Positions 32,003-40,248 of a DNA stretch of 44,990 nucleotides are shown one piece after another. The position numbers and the translations under genes are program-made. Positions within the stretch are counted from its first letter, which is position 1. The number at the start of each line of letters is the position of its first letter. Source of the DNA: Tatumella sp. JGM118. Its GTDB lineage: Bacteria; Pseudomonadota; Gammaproteobacteria; Enterobacterales; Enterobacteriaceae. The DNA is taken from assembly GCF_018257515.1 (NCBI RefSeq), contig NZ_JAERJR010000013.1, forward strand, positions 47,320 to 92,309, given 5' to 3'. The notes under the pieces were generated by a model. It was not told the origin of the DNA. It saw nothing but the letters and a program-made list of their open reading frames with translations, and ran no database searches.

Positions 32003-33531
32003 TGATCTCCTGTTTTTTCCGACACGTTGATGGCATCGATCCGGCGGCTGTTAAACAAATTAAAACGGCTATCACTCCCGTGGCAGCCATCACCAAAGGT
32101 AAATCCGCAGCCGCTTTTTTCCGGGAATGCGTGTCCTGCCATTTCACGGTGACCGGAAGGCACGACAAAGCGGTCTTCATAGTTGGCTATGGCCAGATAG
32201 CGGTACATCTCTTCAGCCTGAGCCACCGTCAGCCCCGTCTGCTCCAGTGCGCGGGTATCGGTTTTGCCTTCCACCGTCTGAGCGCGTTTATAATGGCGCA
32301 TCGCCATCATGCGCTTTAATGCTGAAAGCACCGGGGCGGTATCCCCGGCGGTCAGCATATTGGCCAGGTACTGCACCGGGATCCGTAGTTCTTCTACCGC
32401 CGGTAATACGCCATCGCTGGCTAAAGCTCCGGATTCAGCGACCGACTGAACAGGGGAGAGCGGGGGGACATACCAGACCATCGGCAGGGTACGGTATTCG
32501 GGATGCAACGGCAGAGCCAGTTTCCAGTCCATTGCCAGTTTCCATACCGGCGAATTTTTTGCGGCTTCCAGCACATTCTGCGGGATCCCCTGTTTCTGTG
32601 CTTCGAGGATCACCTGCGGATCATGCGGATCGAGGAAAATACCGGACTGGCGCTGATAAAGGTCCTGTTCATTTTCCGTGGCAGCGGCTTCAGAGATCTT
32701 ATCGGCGTCATAGAGCAGCACGCCCAGATAACGGATCCTGCCGACACAGGTTTCTGAACAGACGGTAGGCATACCGGCTTCGATACGCGGATAGCAGAAA
32801 ATACATTTTTCAGACTTCCCGCTTTTCCAGTTGAAGTAGATCTTTTTATAAGGGCAGCCACTGATACATAAGCGCCAGCCGCGGCAGCGATCCTGGTCAA
32901 TCAGGACGATACCGTCTTCTTCACGCTTATAAATCGCGCCACTCGGGCAGGTCGCGACACAGGATGGGTTCAGACAGTGTTCACATAAGCGCGGCATGTA
33001 CATCATGAACGTATGCTCAAACTCGCCATAGATCTGCTTTTCTATGTGCGCAAAGTTCTGGTCGGCAGAGCGCGTTGCAAATTCTCCGCCGAGAATCTCT
33101 TCCCAGTTCGGGCCTGAGGTGATCTTATCCATCCGCTGACCGGTGATCAGTGAGCGCGGACGAGCCGTCGGCTGATGTTTACCTTGCGGCGCATTGTGCA
33201 GATGCTGGTAATCGAAGGTAAAAGGTTCGTAATAGTCATCGATCCCCGGCACCAGCGGATTGGCGAAAATTTTACTTAATACCCCGACTTTGCTACCCAG
33301 GCGGGGCTCCAGCCGGCCGTTGATTTTACGGATCCAGCCGCCGCGCCATTTTTCCTGATCCTCCCATGCGGTCGGATAACCGGTGCCGGGTTTGCTCTCC
33401 ACGTTATTGAACCAGGCGTATTCCATACCTTCACGACTGGTCCAGACATTTTTACAGGTCACGGAACAGGTATGACAGCCGATACATTTATCAAGGTTCA
33501 GGACCATGCCTACCTGGGAACGTATTTTCAT
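31999..33531 (-). CDS. narH: Nitrate reductase beta subunit NarH (Fe-S electron transfer)
   Basis: 510 residues. Cluster motifs are visible: CIGCHTCSVTCKNVW (Cys16, 19, 22, 26), CEHCLNPSCVATCPSGAI, CRGWRLCISGCPYKK with Trp replacing one Cys (the 3Fe-4S cluster typical of NarH), and CIFCYPRIEAG. It connects the hemes of NarI to the Fe-S cluster of NarG. It overlaps narG by 4 bp. Confidence 0.97.
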   Translation of the reverse strand: MKIRSQVGMVLNLDKCIGCHTCSVTCKNVWTSREGMEYAWFNNVESKPGTGYPTAWEDQEKWRGGWIRKINGRLEPRLGSKVGVLSKIFANPLVPGIDDYYEPFTFDYQHLHNAPQGKHQPTARPRSLITGQRMDKITSGPNWEEILGGEFATRSADQNFAHIEKQIYGEFEHTFMMYMPRLCEHCLNPSCVATCPSGAIYKREEDGIVLIDQDRCRGWRLCISGCPYKKIYFNWKSGKSEKCIFCYPRIEAGMPTVCSETCVGRIRYLGVLLYDADKISEAAATENEQDLYQRQSGIFLDPHDPQVILEAQKQGIPQNVLEAAKNSPVWKLAMDWKLALPLHPEYRTLPMVWYVPPLSPVQSVAESGALASDGVLPAVEELRIPVQYLANMLTAGDTAPVLSALKRMMAMRHYKRAQTVEGKTDTRALEQTGLTVAQAEEMYRYLAIANYEDRFVVPSGHREMAGHAFPEKSGCGFTFGDGCHGSDSRFNLFNSRRIDAINVSEKTGDQ

Positions 33532-36500
33532 TGCTTAGCCTCCTGAACCTGATCACGTCCTTCATCGTCCAGCCAGAGAATATTTTTCATTTTGCGGACA
33601 ATAATAAATTCATCGCGGTTGGATCCCACGGTGCCGTAATAGTTAAACCCGTAGCACTGATGAACATAACCGCCGATCATATGTGTGGGTTTAGGGCTGA
33701 TACGGGTCACCGAGTTATGGATCCCCCCACGCATTCCCGTCACCTCGGAGCCCGGGATATTCGTGATGCGTTCCTGTGCGTGGTACATCATGGTCATCCC
33801 TGCAGGCACGCGCTGACTGACCACCGCTCTGGCAGTCAGTGCGCCGTTACTGTTGAAGGCTTCGATCCAGTCGTTATCGCGTATTTCCAAATCCCGGGCA
33901 TCTTCCTCACTCATCCAGACGATCGGTCCGCCGCGCGACAGCGTCAGCATCAGCAGGTTTTCGCTGTAAGTGGAGTGGATCCCCCATTTCTGATGAGGGG
34001 TCAGAAAATTCAGTGTCTTCTCCGGATAGCCATTGGAAGGAATATGCTGCATTTTCTCAACACTGCGCGTATTAATCGGCGGTCTGTAGCTGACCAGACT
34101 TTCCCCGAAGGCACGCATCCAGGGGTGATCCTGGTAAAGCTGCTGGCGGCCGGTCAGTGTGCGCCAGGGGATCAGTTCATGAACATTGGTATAACAGGCG
34201 TTATAAGAGACATGTTCATCCTCCAGTCCTGACCAGGTCGGGCTGGAGATAATCTTTCTTGGCTGTGCCTGGATATCGCGAAAACGAATTTTCTCTTCCT
34301 GTTTTGGCAGGGCAAGATGGGTATGGTCCCGTCCGGTAATTTCGCCCAGAGCTTCCCAGGCTTTTACGGCGACCTGGCCGTTGGTTTCCGGGGCCAGCGC
34401 CAGGATCATTTCTGCGGCATCGATGGCCGTATTAAGCTGAGGCTGACCTTTCCCTGCACCTTCAGCGCGGGTGTGATTAAGCTGACGCAGCAGTTCGACT
34501 TCCTTCTCTGCGTTCCAGGAGATCCCTTTACCGCCGTTGCCCAGCTTTTCCAGTAACGGACCGACAGAGGTGAAGCGCTCACTGAGGGCAGGGTAATCAC
34601 GTTCTACCACCATGATATGCGGAGCCGTTTTGCCTGGCTGCAGTTCGCATTCACCTTTGTGCCACTGTTTAACATCGTAAGGCTGGGACAGTTCCGCCGG
34701 GGAGTCATGCTGGATGGGTAACAGCACTACATCGTTTTCCACCCCGAGGTGACCCGGGCAGAGTTCAGAGAAGGTTTTGGCTAGCTCTTTATAGATTTCC
34801 CAGTCACTGCGGGATTCCCATACCGGGTCGACGGCGGCTGACAGCGGATGGATAAAGGGATGCATATCTGACGTATTCATGTCGTCTTTTTCATACCAGG
34901 TCGCCGTCGGTAAAACGATATCGGAGAACAGACAGGTACTGGACATCCTGAAGTCGAGGGTGACCAGCAGGTCCAGTTTCCCTTCCCGGGCCGGCGTCTG
35001 CCAGTCTGCTTCCTGCGGGGACATTTCCGGGTCAGCCACGGTTTCCTCCCCCTGAATACCGCTGTCGATCCCTAACAGATAACGCAGCATATATTCATGG
35101 CCTTTCGCCGAAGATCCCAGCAGATTCGAACGCCAGACAAACAAATTTCTCGGATGGTTATTACCGCTGTCCGGCTGTTCGCAGGCAAAACGTAACTCAC
35201 CTTGCTTCAGCGCCGACACGGTATAATCCACCGGAGAGATACCGGCTTTTTGGGCCATTGCGGCAATGGTCAGAGGGTTGGTATTCAGTTGCGGCGAAGA
35301 GGGCAGCCAGCCCATGCGCTCAGCACGGATGTTAAAATCAATCAACTGGCCGCTGAAGGCCTGTTTATCTGCCAGCGGAGATAACAGTTCCCGGGGTGAA
35401 AGTTTTTCGTAACGCCACTGGCTGGAGTGATTATAGAAAAAGGACGTCCCGTTCATATGGCGTGGCGGACGGCTCCAGTCCAGCGCAAATGCCAGCGGTT
35501 GCCAGCCGGTTTGCGGGCGCAGTTTTTCCTGCCCCACATAATGCGCCCAGCCACCCCCGCTTTGTCCTACACAGCCGCAAAAGATCAGCATATTCATCAG
35601 GCCGCGGTAGTTCATATCCATGTGATACCAGTGGTTCATACCGGCCCCGACGATGATCATGGAACGACCGTGGGTCCTGTGTGCGGTATCCGCAAACTCC
35701 CGTGCAATCCGGATAATCTGGTCGCGGGGCACGCCGCAGATTTGTTCTGCCCATGCCGGGGAGTAAGCTTTTATTTCATCGTAGGCGCTGGCGGCCTGAG
35801 CATCGCCCCAGCCGCGATCGATCCCGTAATTCCCTAAGGTAAGATCATACACACTCACGACTTTTGCCTGGGTACCGTCAGCGAGAGTCAGCAGTTTCAC
35901 CGGTAAGGTGTGGACCCGCACCGGAGAGTGTTCAACGTGGCGAAAATGGGGGGATTGCTGGCCACCGAAATAAGGAAAGGCCACTTCGGCCAGCTGATCA
36001 TACTCTTCCGCCAGACTGAGGCGCAATTCAGTTTCCTGCCCGCCTGCACGGGCCTCCAGGTTCCACCCGCCTTTTTGTCCCCAGCGGAAACCGGCCGAAC
36101 CATTGGGGATCACTAACTGACCGTCATGGTTAATTGCCACGGTTTTCCAGTCCGGATTATTACTTTCACCCAGGTTGTCAGCCAGGTCGGCGGCTCTTAA
36201 CAGACGGCCCGCACTGTAATAACCTTCACCGGTCTCTTCCAGCATGACCAGCATGGGCATATCGGTGTAGCGCCGGCAGTAATTAATAAAATAGTCGCTG
36301 GGGTTATCGAGATGAAACTCCCGGAGAATGACATGGCCCATCGCCATCGCCAGAGCCGCATCGGTTCCCTGTTTAGGTGCCAGCCATTGATCACTGAGCT
36401 TCGCGACTTCAGCATAATCGGGGGTGATGGCGACTGTTTTTGTTCCTTTGTACCGGACTTCAGTGAAGAAGTGCGCATCCGGCGTACGGGTTTGCGGTAC

Positions 36501-37268
36501 ATTCGAACCCCAGGCAATGATATAAGCAGAGTTATACCAGTCTGCCGATTCAGGCACATCCGTCTGCTCCCCCCATGTCATCGGGGATGCCGGTGGCAGG
36601 TCGCAATACCAGTCGTAAAAGCTCAGGCAGGTGCCTCCCATCAGGGAGAGGTAGCGTGTACCCGCGGCATAAGAAACCATCGACATGGCAGGGATCGGAG
36701 AGAAACCGGCGACCCGATCCGGACCGTAGTGTTTGACGGTCCAGATATTGGCGGCAGCAATCAGCTGGTTCAGTTCATTCCAGTCTGAACGGACAAAGCC
36801 ACCTTTTCCGCGGGCTTTTTTATAGCGGGCAGTTTTTTGCTCATCACGGACAATACTGTCCCAGGCATCGACCGGGTCGCTGAATTCCTGGCGGGCTTCG
36901 CGCCATAACCGGATTAATTGCTTTCGGACTAAGGGATACTTAAGGCGGTTTGCACTGTAGATGTACCAGGAGTAACTGGCTCCGCGCGGACATCCGCGGG
37001 GTTCGTGATTAGGTAAGTCTGAACGGGTACGCGGGTAATCGGTTTGCTGGGTCTCCCAGGTCACCAGACCATTTTTCACATAGATCTTCCAGCTACAGGA
37101 CCCGGTACAGTTAACGCCGTGGGTAGAACGGACAATTTTATCGTGTTGCCAGCGCTGCCGGTAACTGTCTTCCCAGTCACGGTTACTGTCCATCGTCTGG
37201 CCGTGCTGTTGCGAAAACGTGCTGCCTTTTTGCTTAAAGTAGCGCAGTTTATCCAGTAATTTGCTCAT
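33528..37268 (-). CDS. narG: Respiratory nitrate reductase alpha subunit NarG (molybdoenzyme)
   Basis: 1246 residues, the normal length. The FS0 cluster ligands are His50, Cys54 and Cys58 in HGVNCTGSCSW, plus Cys93 in RGCPRGA. The molybdenum ligand corresponding to E. coli Asp222 is Asp219 in SFYDWYCDLPP. It reduces nitrate to nitrite at the cytoplasmic face with bis-MGD. It is the first gene of narGHJI. Only 87 bp, with a hairpin, separate it from narK, so its expression may rely on read-through from the narK promoter. Confidence 0.98.
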   Translation of the reverse strand: MSKLLDKLRYFKQKGSTFSQQHGQTMDSNRDWEDSYRQRWQHDKIVRSTHGVNCTGSCSWKIYVKNGLVTWETQQTDYPRTRSDLPNHEPRGCPRGASYSWYIYSANRLKYPLVRKQLIRLWREARQEFSDPVDAWDSIVRDEQKTARYKKARGKGGFVRSDWNELNQLIAAANIWTVKHYGPDRVAGFSPIPAMSMVSYAAGTRYLSLMGGTCLSFYDWYCDLPPASPMTWGEQTDVPESADWYNSAYIIAWGSNVPQTRTPDAHFFTEVRYKGTKTVAITPDYAEVAKLSDQWLAPKQGTDAALAMAMGHVILREFHLDNPSDYFINYCRRYTDMPMLVMLEETGEGYYSAGRLLRAADLADNLGESNNPDWKTVAINHDGQLVIPNGSAGFRWGQKGGWNLEARAGGQETELRLSLAEEYDQLAEVAFPYFGGQQSPHFRHVEHSPVRVHTLPVKLLTLADGTQAKVVSVYDLTLGNYGIDRGWGDAQAASAYDEIKAYSPAWAEQICGVPRDQIIRIAREFADTAHRTHGRSMIIVGAGMNHWYHMDMNYRGLMNMLIFCGCVGQSGGGWAHYVGQEKLRPQTGWQPLAFALDWSRPPRHMNGTSFFYNHSSQWRYEKLSPRELLSPLADKQAFSGQLIDFNIRAERMGWLPSSPQLNTNPLTIAAMAQKAGISPVDYTVSALKQGELRFACEQPDSGNNHPRNLFVWRSNLLGSSAKGHEYMLRYLLGIDSGIQGEETVADPEMSPQEADWQTPAREGKLDLLVTLDFRMSSTCLFSDIVLPTATWYEKDDMNTSDMHPFIHPLSAAVDPVWESRSDWEIYKELAKTFSELCPGHLGVENDVVLLPIQHDSPAELSQPYDVKQWHKGECELQPGKTAPHIMVVERDYPALSERFTSVGPLLEKLGNGGKGISWNAEKEVELLRQLNHTRAEGAGKGQPQLNTAIDAAEMILALAPETNGQVAVKAWEALGEITGRDHTHLALPKQEEKIRFRDIQAQPRKIISSPTWSGLEDEHVSYNACYTNVHELIPWRTLTGRQQLYQDHPWMRAFGESLVSYRPPINTRSVEKMQHIPSNGYPEKTLNFLTPHQKWGIHSTYSENLLMLTLSRGGPIVWMSEEDARDLEIRDNDWIEAFNSNGALTARAVVSQRVPAGMTMMYHAQERITNIPGSEVTGMRGGIHNSVTRISPKPTHMIGGYVHQCYGFNYYGTVGSNRDEFIIVRKMKNILWLDDEGRDQVQEAKQ

Positions 37269-37326
37269 AGTGTTCTCCGTGCAGAGCAGGTTGCTTCACC
37301 ATTGACTCTGTCAGGTATCCGGCCGG

Positions 37327-37349
37327 TAAAATGCCCGCAGAGCGGGCAT
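37327..37349 (-). terminator. Terminator-like hairpin between narK and narG
   Basis: On the - strand, ATGCCCGC-TCT-GCGGGCAT is followed by TTTTA. It lies directly after the narK stop. Partial termination would set the ratio of transporter to reductase. Confidence 0.65.
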
Positions 37350-37355
37350 GCTCTG

Positions 37356-38747
37356 TTATTGTTTCGCGGGTTTTTTACGACCGTAGACCAGTCCGGTGAC
37401 CAGTAAGCAGACAATGTAAAATACCAGGAAGATCTTCATCGCCCCCACCGGCGAACCGGTGAGATCCAGTGAGCTACCAAAGGCCTTAGGAATAAAGAAT
37501 CCGCCGAAGGCCCCAATGGCAGAGATAAAGCCCAGCGCGGAGGCGGTTTCAGTGACAGCAAGTTGCTGAACTTTGCTTTCGCTGACTCCGTCTTTCAGCG
37601 CCTTATTGATCGTCAGCTGACGAAAGATCACGGCGATCATCTGAAACGTTGAGCCACTCCCCAGTCCGGCAGTCAGGAAGAGCCCCATAAATACCGCATA
37701 GAACGCGTTGAAATTACCGTTGCTCACGCCTTCGACCGGCAGAGTGAAAAACAGCAACCCGGTGAAGATCACCATAAAGATATAATTAATCAGTGTGACG
37801 CGAACTCCGCCGAACTTATCGGAGATCATGCCGCCGAATGAACGGGCCAGCGCACCGATGAAGGGACCAAAGAAGGCCAGTTTGAGAATATCGACGCCCG
37901 GAAACTGTGTTTTCGCCAGCATGGCAAACCCGGCGGAGAAGCCAATAAAAGAACCAAACGTGGTCAGGTACAACAGGCTCAGTAACCACATATGACCGCG
38001 TTTCAGCACCGGCAACTGCTGGCGGATGGATAACCGGGTGCCCGGAACATCGTTCATGGCAAACCAGGCGGCGAGCGTCGCGATAAACAACAGGGGGACC
38101 CAGACCCAGGCGGTGTTTGCCAGCCAAAGCAGGCTGCCATCTGCCTGAGCGACCCCTTTGCCTCCCATCAGGCTGAATAACGGGATGACAAGGACCAGCG
38201 GAGCGACAAGCTGCATCACGCTGACGCCGAGATTCCCCAAACCTCCGTTGATACCGAGTGCGCTTCCCTGGCGGGATTTCGGGAAGAAAAAGCTGATATT
38301 CCCCATGCTTGACGCAAAGTTGGCTCCGGCAAAACCGCACAGCAACGAGATGATAATAAACGTGGAGTAGGGGGTGCTGGTATCCTGTACCGCGATACCC
38401 AGCCACAGACACGGGATAATCAGGATCACCGTAGAAATCGCTGTCCATTTCCTGCCACCGATTAACGGCACCATAAAGGAATAAGGTACGCGCAGGATAG
38501 CCCCTGAGAGTGCGGGGAGGGCCGTTAACATAAATAGTTGATCAGTCGTAAAATTAAAACCGGCTTTGTTCAGATTAATTGAAACTGCGCTGAACAACAT
38601 CCAGACACAAAAGGAGAGCAATAACGCAAATACCGAAACCCACAGGTTTCTCCGTGCTATTTTTTTCCCGCTTTGCTCCCAGAACTGACTATTTTCCGGC
38701 TCCCATTGCTGCAGCAGTCCGGAGTTTTTTCTCTTTGATAACGACAT
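37356..38747 (-). CDS. narK: Nitrate/nitrite transporter NarK
   Basis: 463 residues, major facilitator superfamily with 12 predicted helices. The nitrate signature region AGANFASSMGNISFFFPKSRQGSALGINGGLGNLG and the later GLGSGSTFQMIAVIFRQ match NarK. It brings nitrate in, usually in exchange for nitrite. The N-terminus begins MSLSKRKNSGLLQQWEPENSQFWE, typical of the E. coli-type protein. It heads the narK-narGHJI group. Confidence 0.96.
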   Translation of the reverse strand: MSLSKRKNSGLLQQWEPENSQFWEQSGKKIARRNLWVSVFALLLSFCVWMLFSAVSINLNKAGFNFTTDQLFMLTALPALSGAILRVPYSFMVPLIGGRKWTAISTVILIIPCLWLGIAVQDTSTPYSTFIIISLLCGFAGANFASSMGNISFFFPKSRQGSALGINGGLGNLGVSVMQLVAPLVLVIPLFSLMGGKGVAQADGSLLWLANTAWVWVPLLFIATLAAWFAMNDVPGTRLSIRQQLPVLKRGHMWLLSLLYLTTFGSFIGFSAGFAMLAKTQFPGVDILKLAFFGPFIGALARSFGGMISDKFGGVRVTLINYIFMVIFTGLLFFTLPVEGVSNGNFNAFYAVFMGLFLTAGLGSGSTFQMIAVIFRQLTINKALKDGVSESKVQQLAVTETASALGFISAIGAFGGFFIPKAFGSSLDLTGSPVGAMKIFLVFYIVCLLVTGLVYGRKKPAKQ

Positions 38748-39008
38748 GGCTAAGCTCAGTGTTAATAGTTGATAGAGAAATTACCTGGTGTCAGGTAACG
38801 ACAGGGTTAACAGATGAACTAAAAAATACTAATTAACTATTATCTTTCTTATCTGTTGATATATTTTTATTGTATTGTTACGGCGCGATTACTATATCCC
38901 GGCAGATGGTCTCCCATGATTGATCTCAGACAGGTTTCAGGGACTATTAATTTCGGAATAACACGATCTTTTCTGATATTAAAAAATAATTAATAATATA
39001 AATTAATT
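38748..39008 (-). promoter_or_regulatory. narK promoter region
   Basis: 260 bp, very AT-rich at 38815-38880 and 38960-39008. The palindrome TTACCTG-GTGT-CAGGTAA (38781-38798) lies in the probable leader. I looked for a full FNR site (TTGAT-N4-ATCAA) and saw only lone TTGAT half-sites (38768, 38856 and 38919 areas). FNR/NarL control is expected from the family but not shown here. Confidence 0.5.
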
Positions 39009-39883
39009 TTATTTAATTTTTCCGTAGTCCTGAGAATTAACGATAAATTCAGGATGCTTAGTTTCTGTAATTATTTCATCAGTAAACTTTTCAGGGGCTT
39101 TCTGATATCCCCGACACAGAAGAACGACGAACCCGACAGGAATCAGACCGGAGTTGCGGAGATCGTCACAGCACCCTGACAGCTCATCCCGTTTCCCGAC
39201 CCTGACGCGCTGTTGTGGCCGGGGGCCGCTCTTAATTACCGCGACCGGCAGGACTGAGAGTGATAGCCGGCATCCGGCATCAGTAGGTTTCCCGGCACCG
39301 GTATCCTGGAGTTGCGTACAGATATCTGCTGCCCGCAGTAACCCCCTGTAAATCACCAGCGTTTCGTCCGTACAGAACCTCTGGACGTAACGGATATAAC
39401 ACCGGGGCCCGGTAATAAAGCGTACGCCGGAGGCGTGTTCCCGGTGTGTCCGCGGAATAAATGTGGCGGCGCAGCCACTGGCGGCGGTAATTCCGGAAAG
39501 CACGGAGCACTGAATACCTGCGGCCTGATGCGCTTCCGGCTTTTTCCGCCCCGACCCAAAATGAGCGGGTCACCTCCTTTCAGTCTGACCACTCGTTGAC
39601 CGGAGCCTGCCTCACGGATCAGGAGGCGGTTAATCCCGTCCCGGCAATGATCAGGGCGACCAGATCGCTTCCCGGCAGCGATCCGTTTAGCGCTCTGCGG
39701 GATCAGCGCCAGCATCCCGTCAGAGACCCGCGGGGGGAAAGCCACCACCTCCGCTTACTGCAGGGATCGCAGGGCGTTCAGTCTCTGCAATTCCGTGTCC
39801 CCGGGGGCTGCGCCGGTCAGTATGGCCTGACCGGTCACTGCCGGAAAATATGGTCCGGAGTTACCCCGGGCAGGGCAGGTCAT
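39009..39883 (-). pseudogene. Uroporphyrinogen-III C-methyltransferase (cobA/nirE type), decayed
   Basis: The gene starts with an ATG overlapping the nirD stop. The start frame keeps AILTGAAPGDTELQRLNALRSLQ, meets an in-frame TAA at 39755-39757, and goes on to VSDGMLALIPQSAKRIAAGKRSG and VVRLKGGDPLILGRGG. After a frameshift near 39500 it encodes GITAASGCAA, THREHASGVRFITG and RAADICTQLQDTG. These are the standard CobA/CysG C-terminal domain motifs in the right order. One stop and at least two frame changes make it non-functional. It would have made precorrin-2 for the siroheme of NirB. Confidence 0.9.
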
Positions 39884-40248
39884 TCACGGATCACCGTATC
39901 GTCGTGACTGTCCGGCACCGGCATCGTGCTGACCTGCACAGCCCCCTCAGAAACCTTCACCGGATACGCGGCCACAGAATAACGGTTGTCCTCCATGCAC
40001 AAACCATCACGCAGTCTGAAGTGTTGTTTCTTTAACGGGCTGGCAACCCAAAGGTCGCCCTGATGTTCAGCGATAATGCCGCGGCTGAGTACGCTTGCCC
40101 GAAAAAAAGGGTCAATATTACTGATGGCATAGACCTGCACATCATCCCGTGGGCGGAACAGGGCGATTTGCTGATTTTCAAGCAAAGCGCAGACGCCGGT
40201 CCCCGGCAGAATATCGTTGACCTTACAAACAGTGACCCATTCAGTCAT
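39880..40248 (-). CDS. nirD: Nitrite reductase (NADH) small subunit NirD
   Basis: 122 residues from ATG 40248, which overlaps the nirB TGA (TGATG); a GTG one codon earlier is possible. Rieske-like fold without the cluster ligands. FRPRDDVQVYAISNIDPFF, VLSRGIIAEHQGDLWVASPLKKQHFRL and DGLCMED match NirD closely. It is about 14 residues longer at the C-terminus than the E. coli protein. It assists NirB in NADH-dependent reduction of nitrite to ammonium in the cytoplasm. Confidence 0.95.
   Translation of the reverse strand: MTEWVTVCKVNDILPGTGVCALLENQQIALFRPRDDVQVYAISNIDPFFRASVLSRGIIAEHQGDLWVASPLKKQHFRLRDGLCMEDNRYSVAAYPVKVSEGAVQVSTMPVPDSHDDTVIRE

Noticed and set aside
38748-39008. FNR site for narK
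   Set aside because: Only TTGAT half-sites without a matching ATCAA at the right distance were seen.
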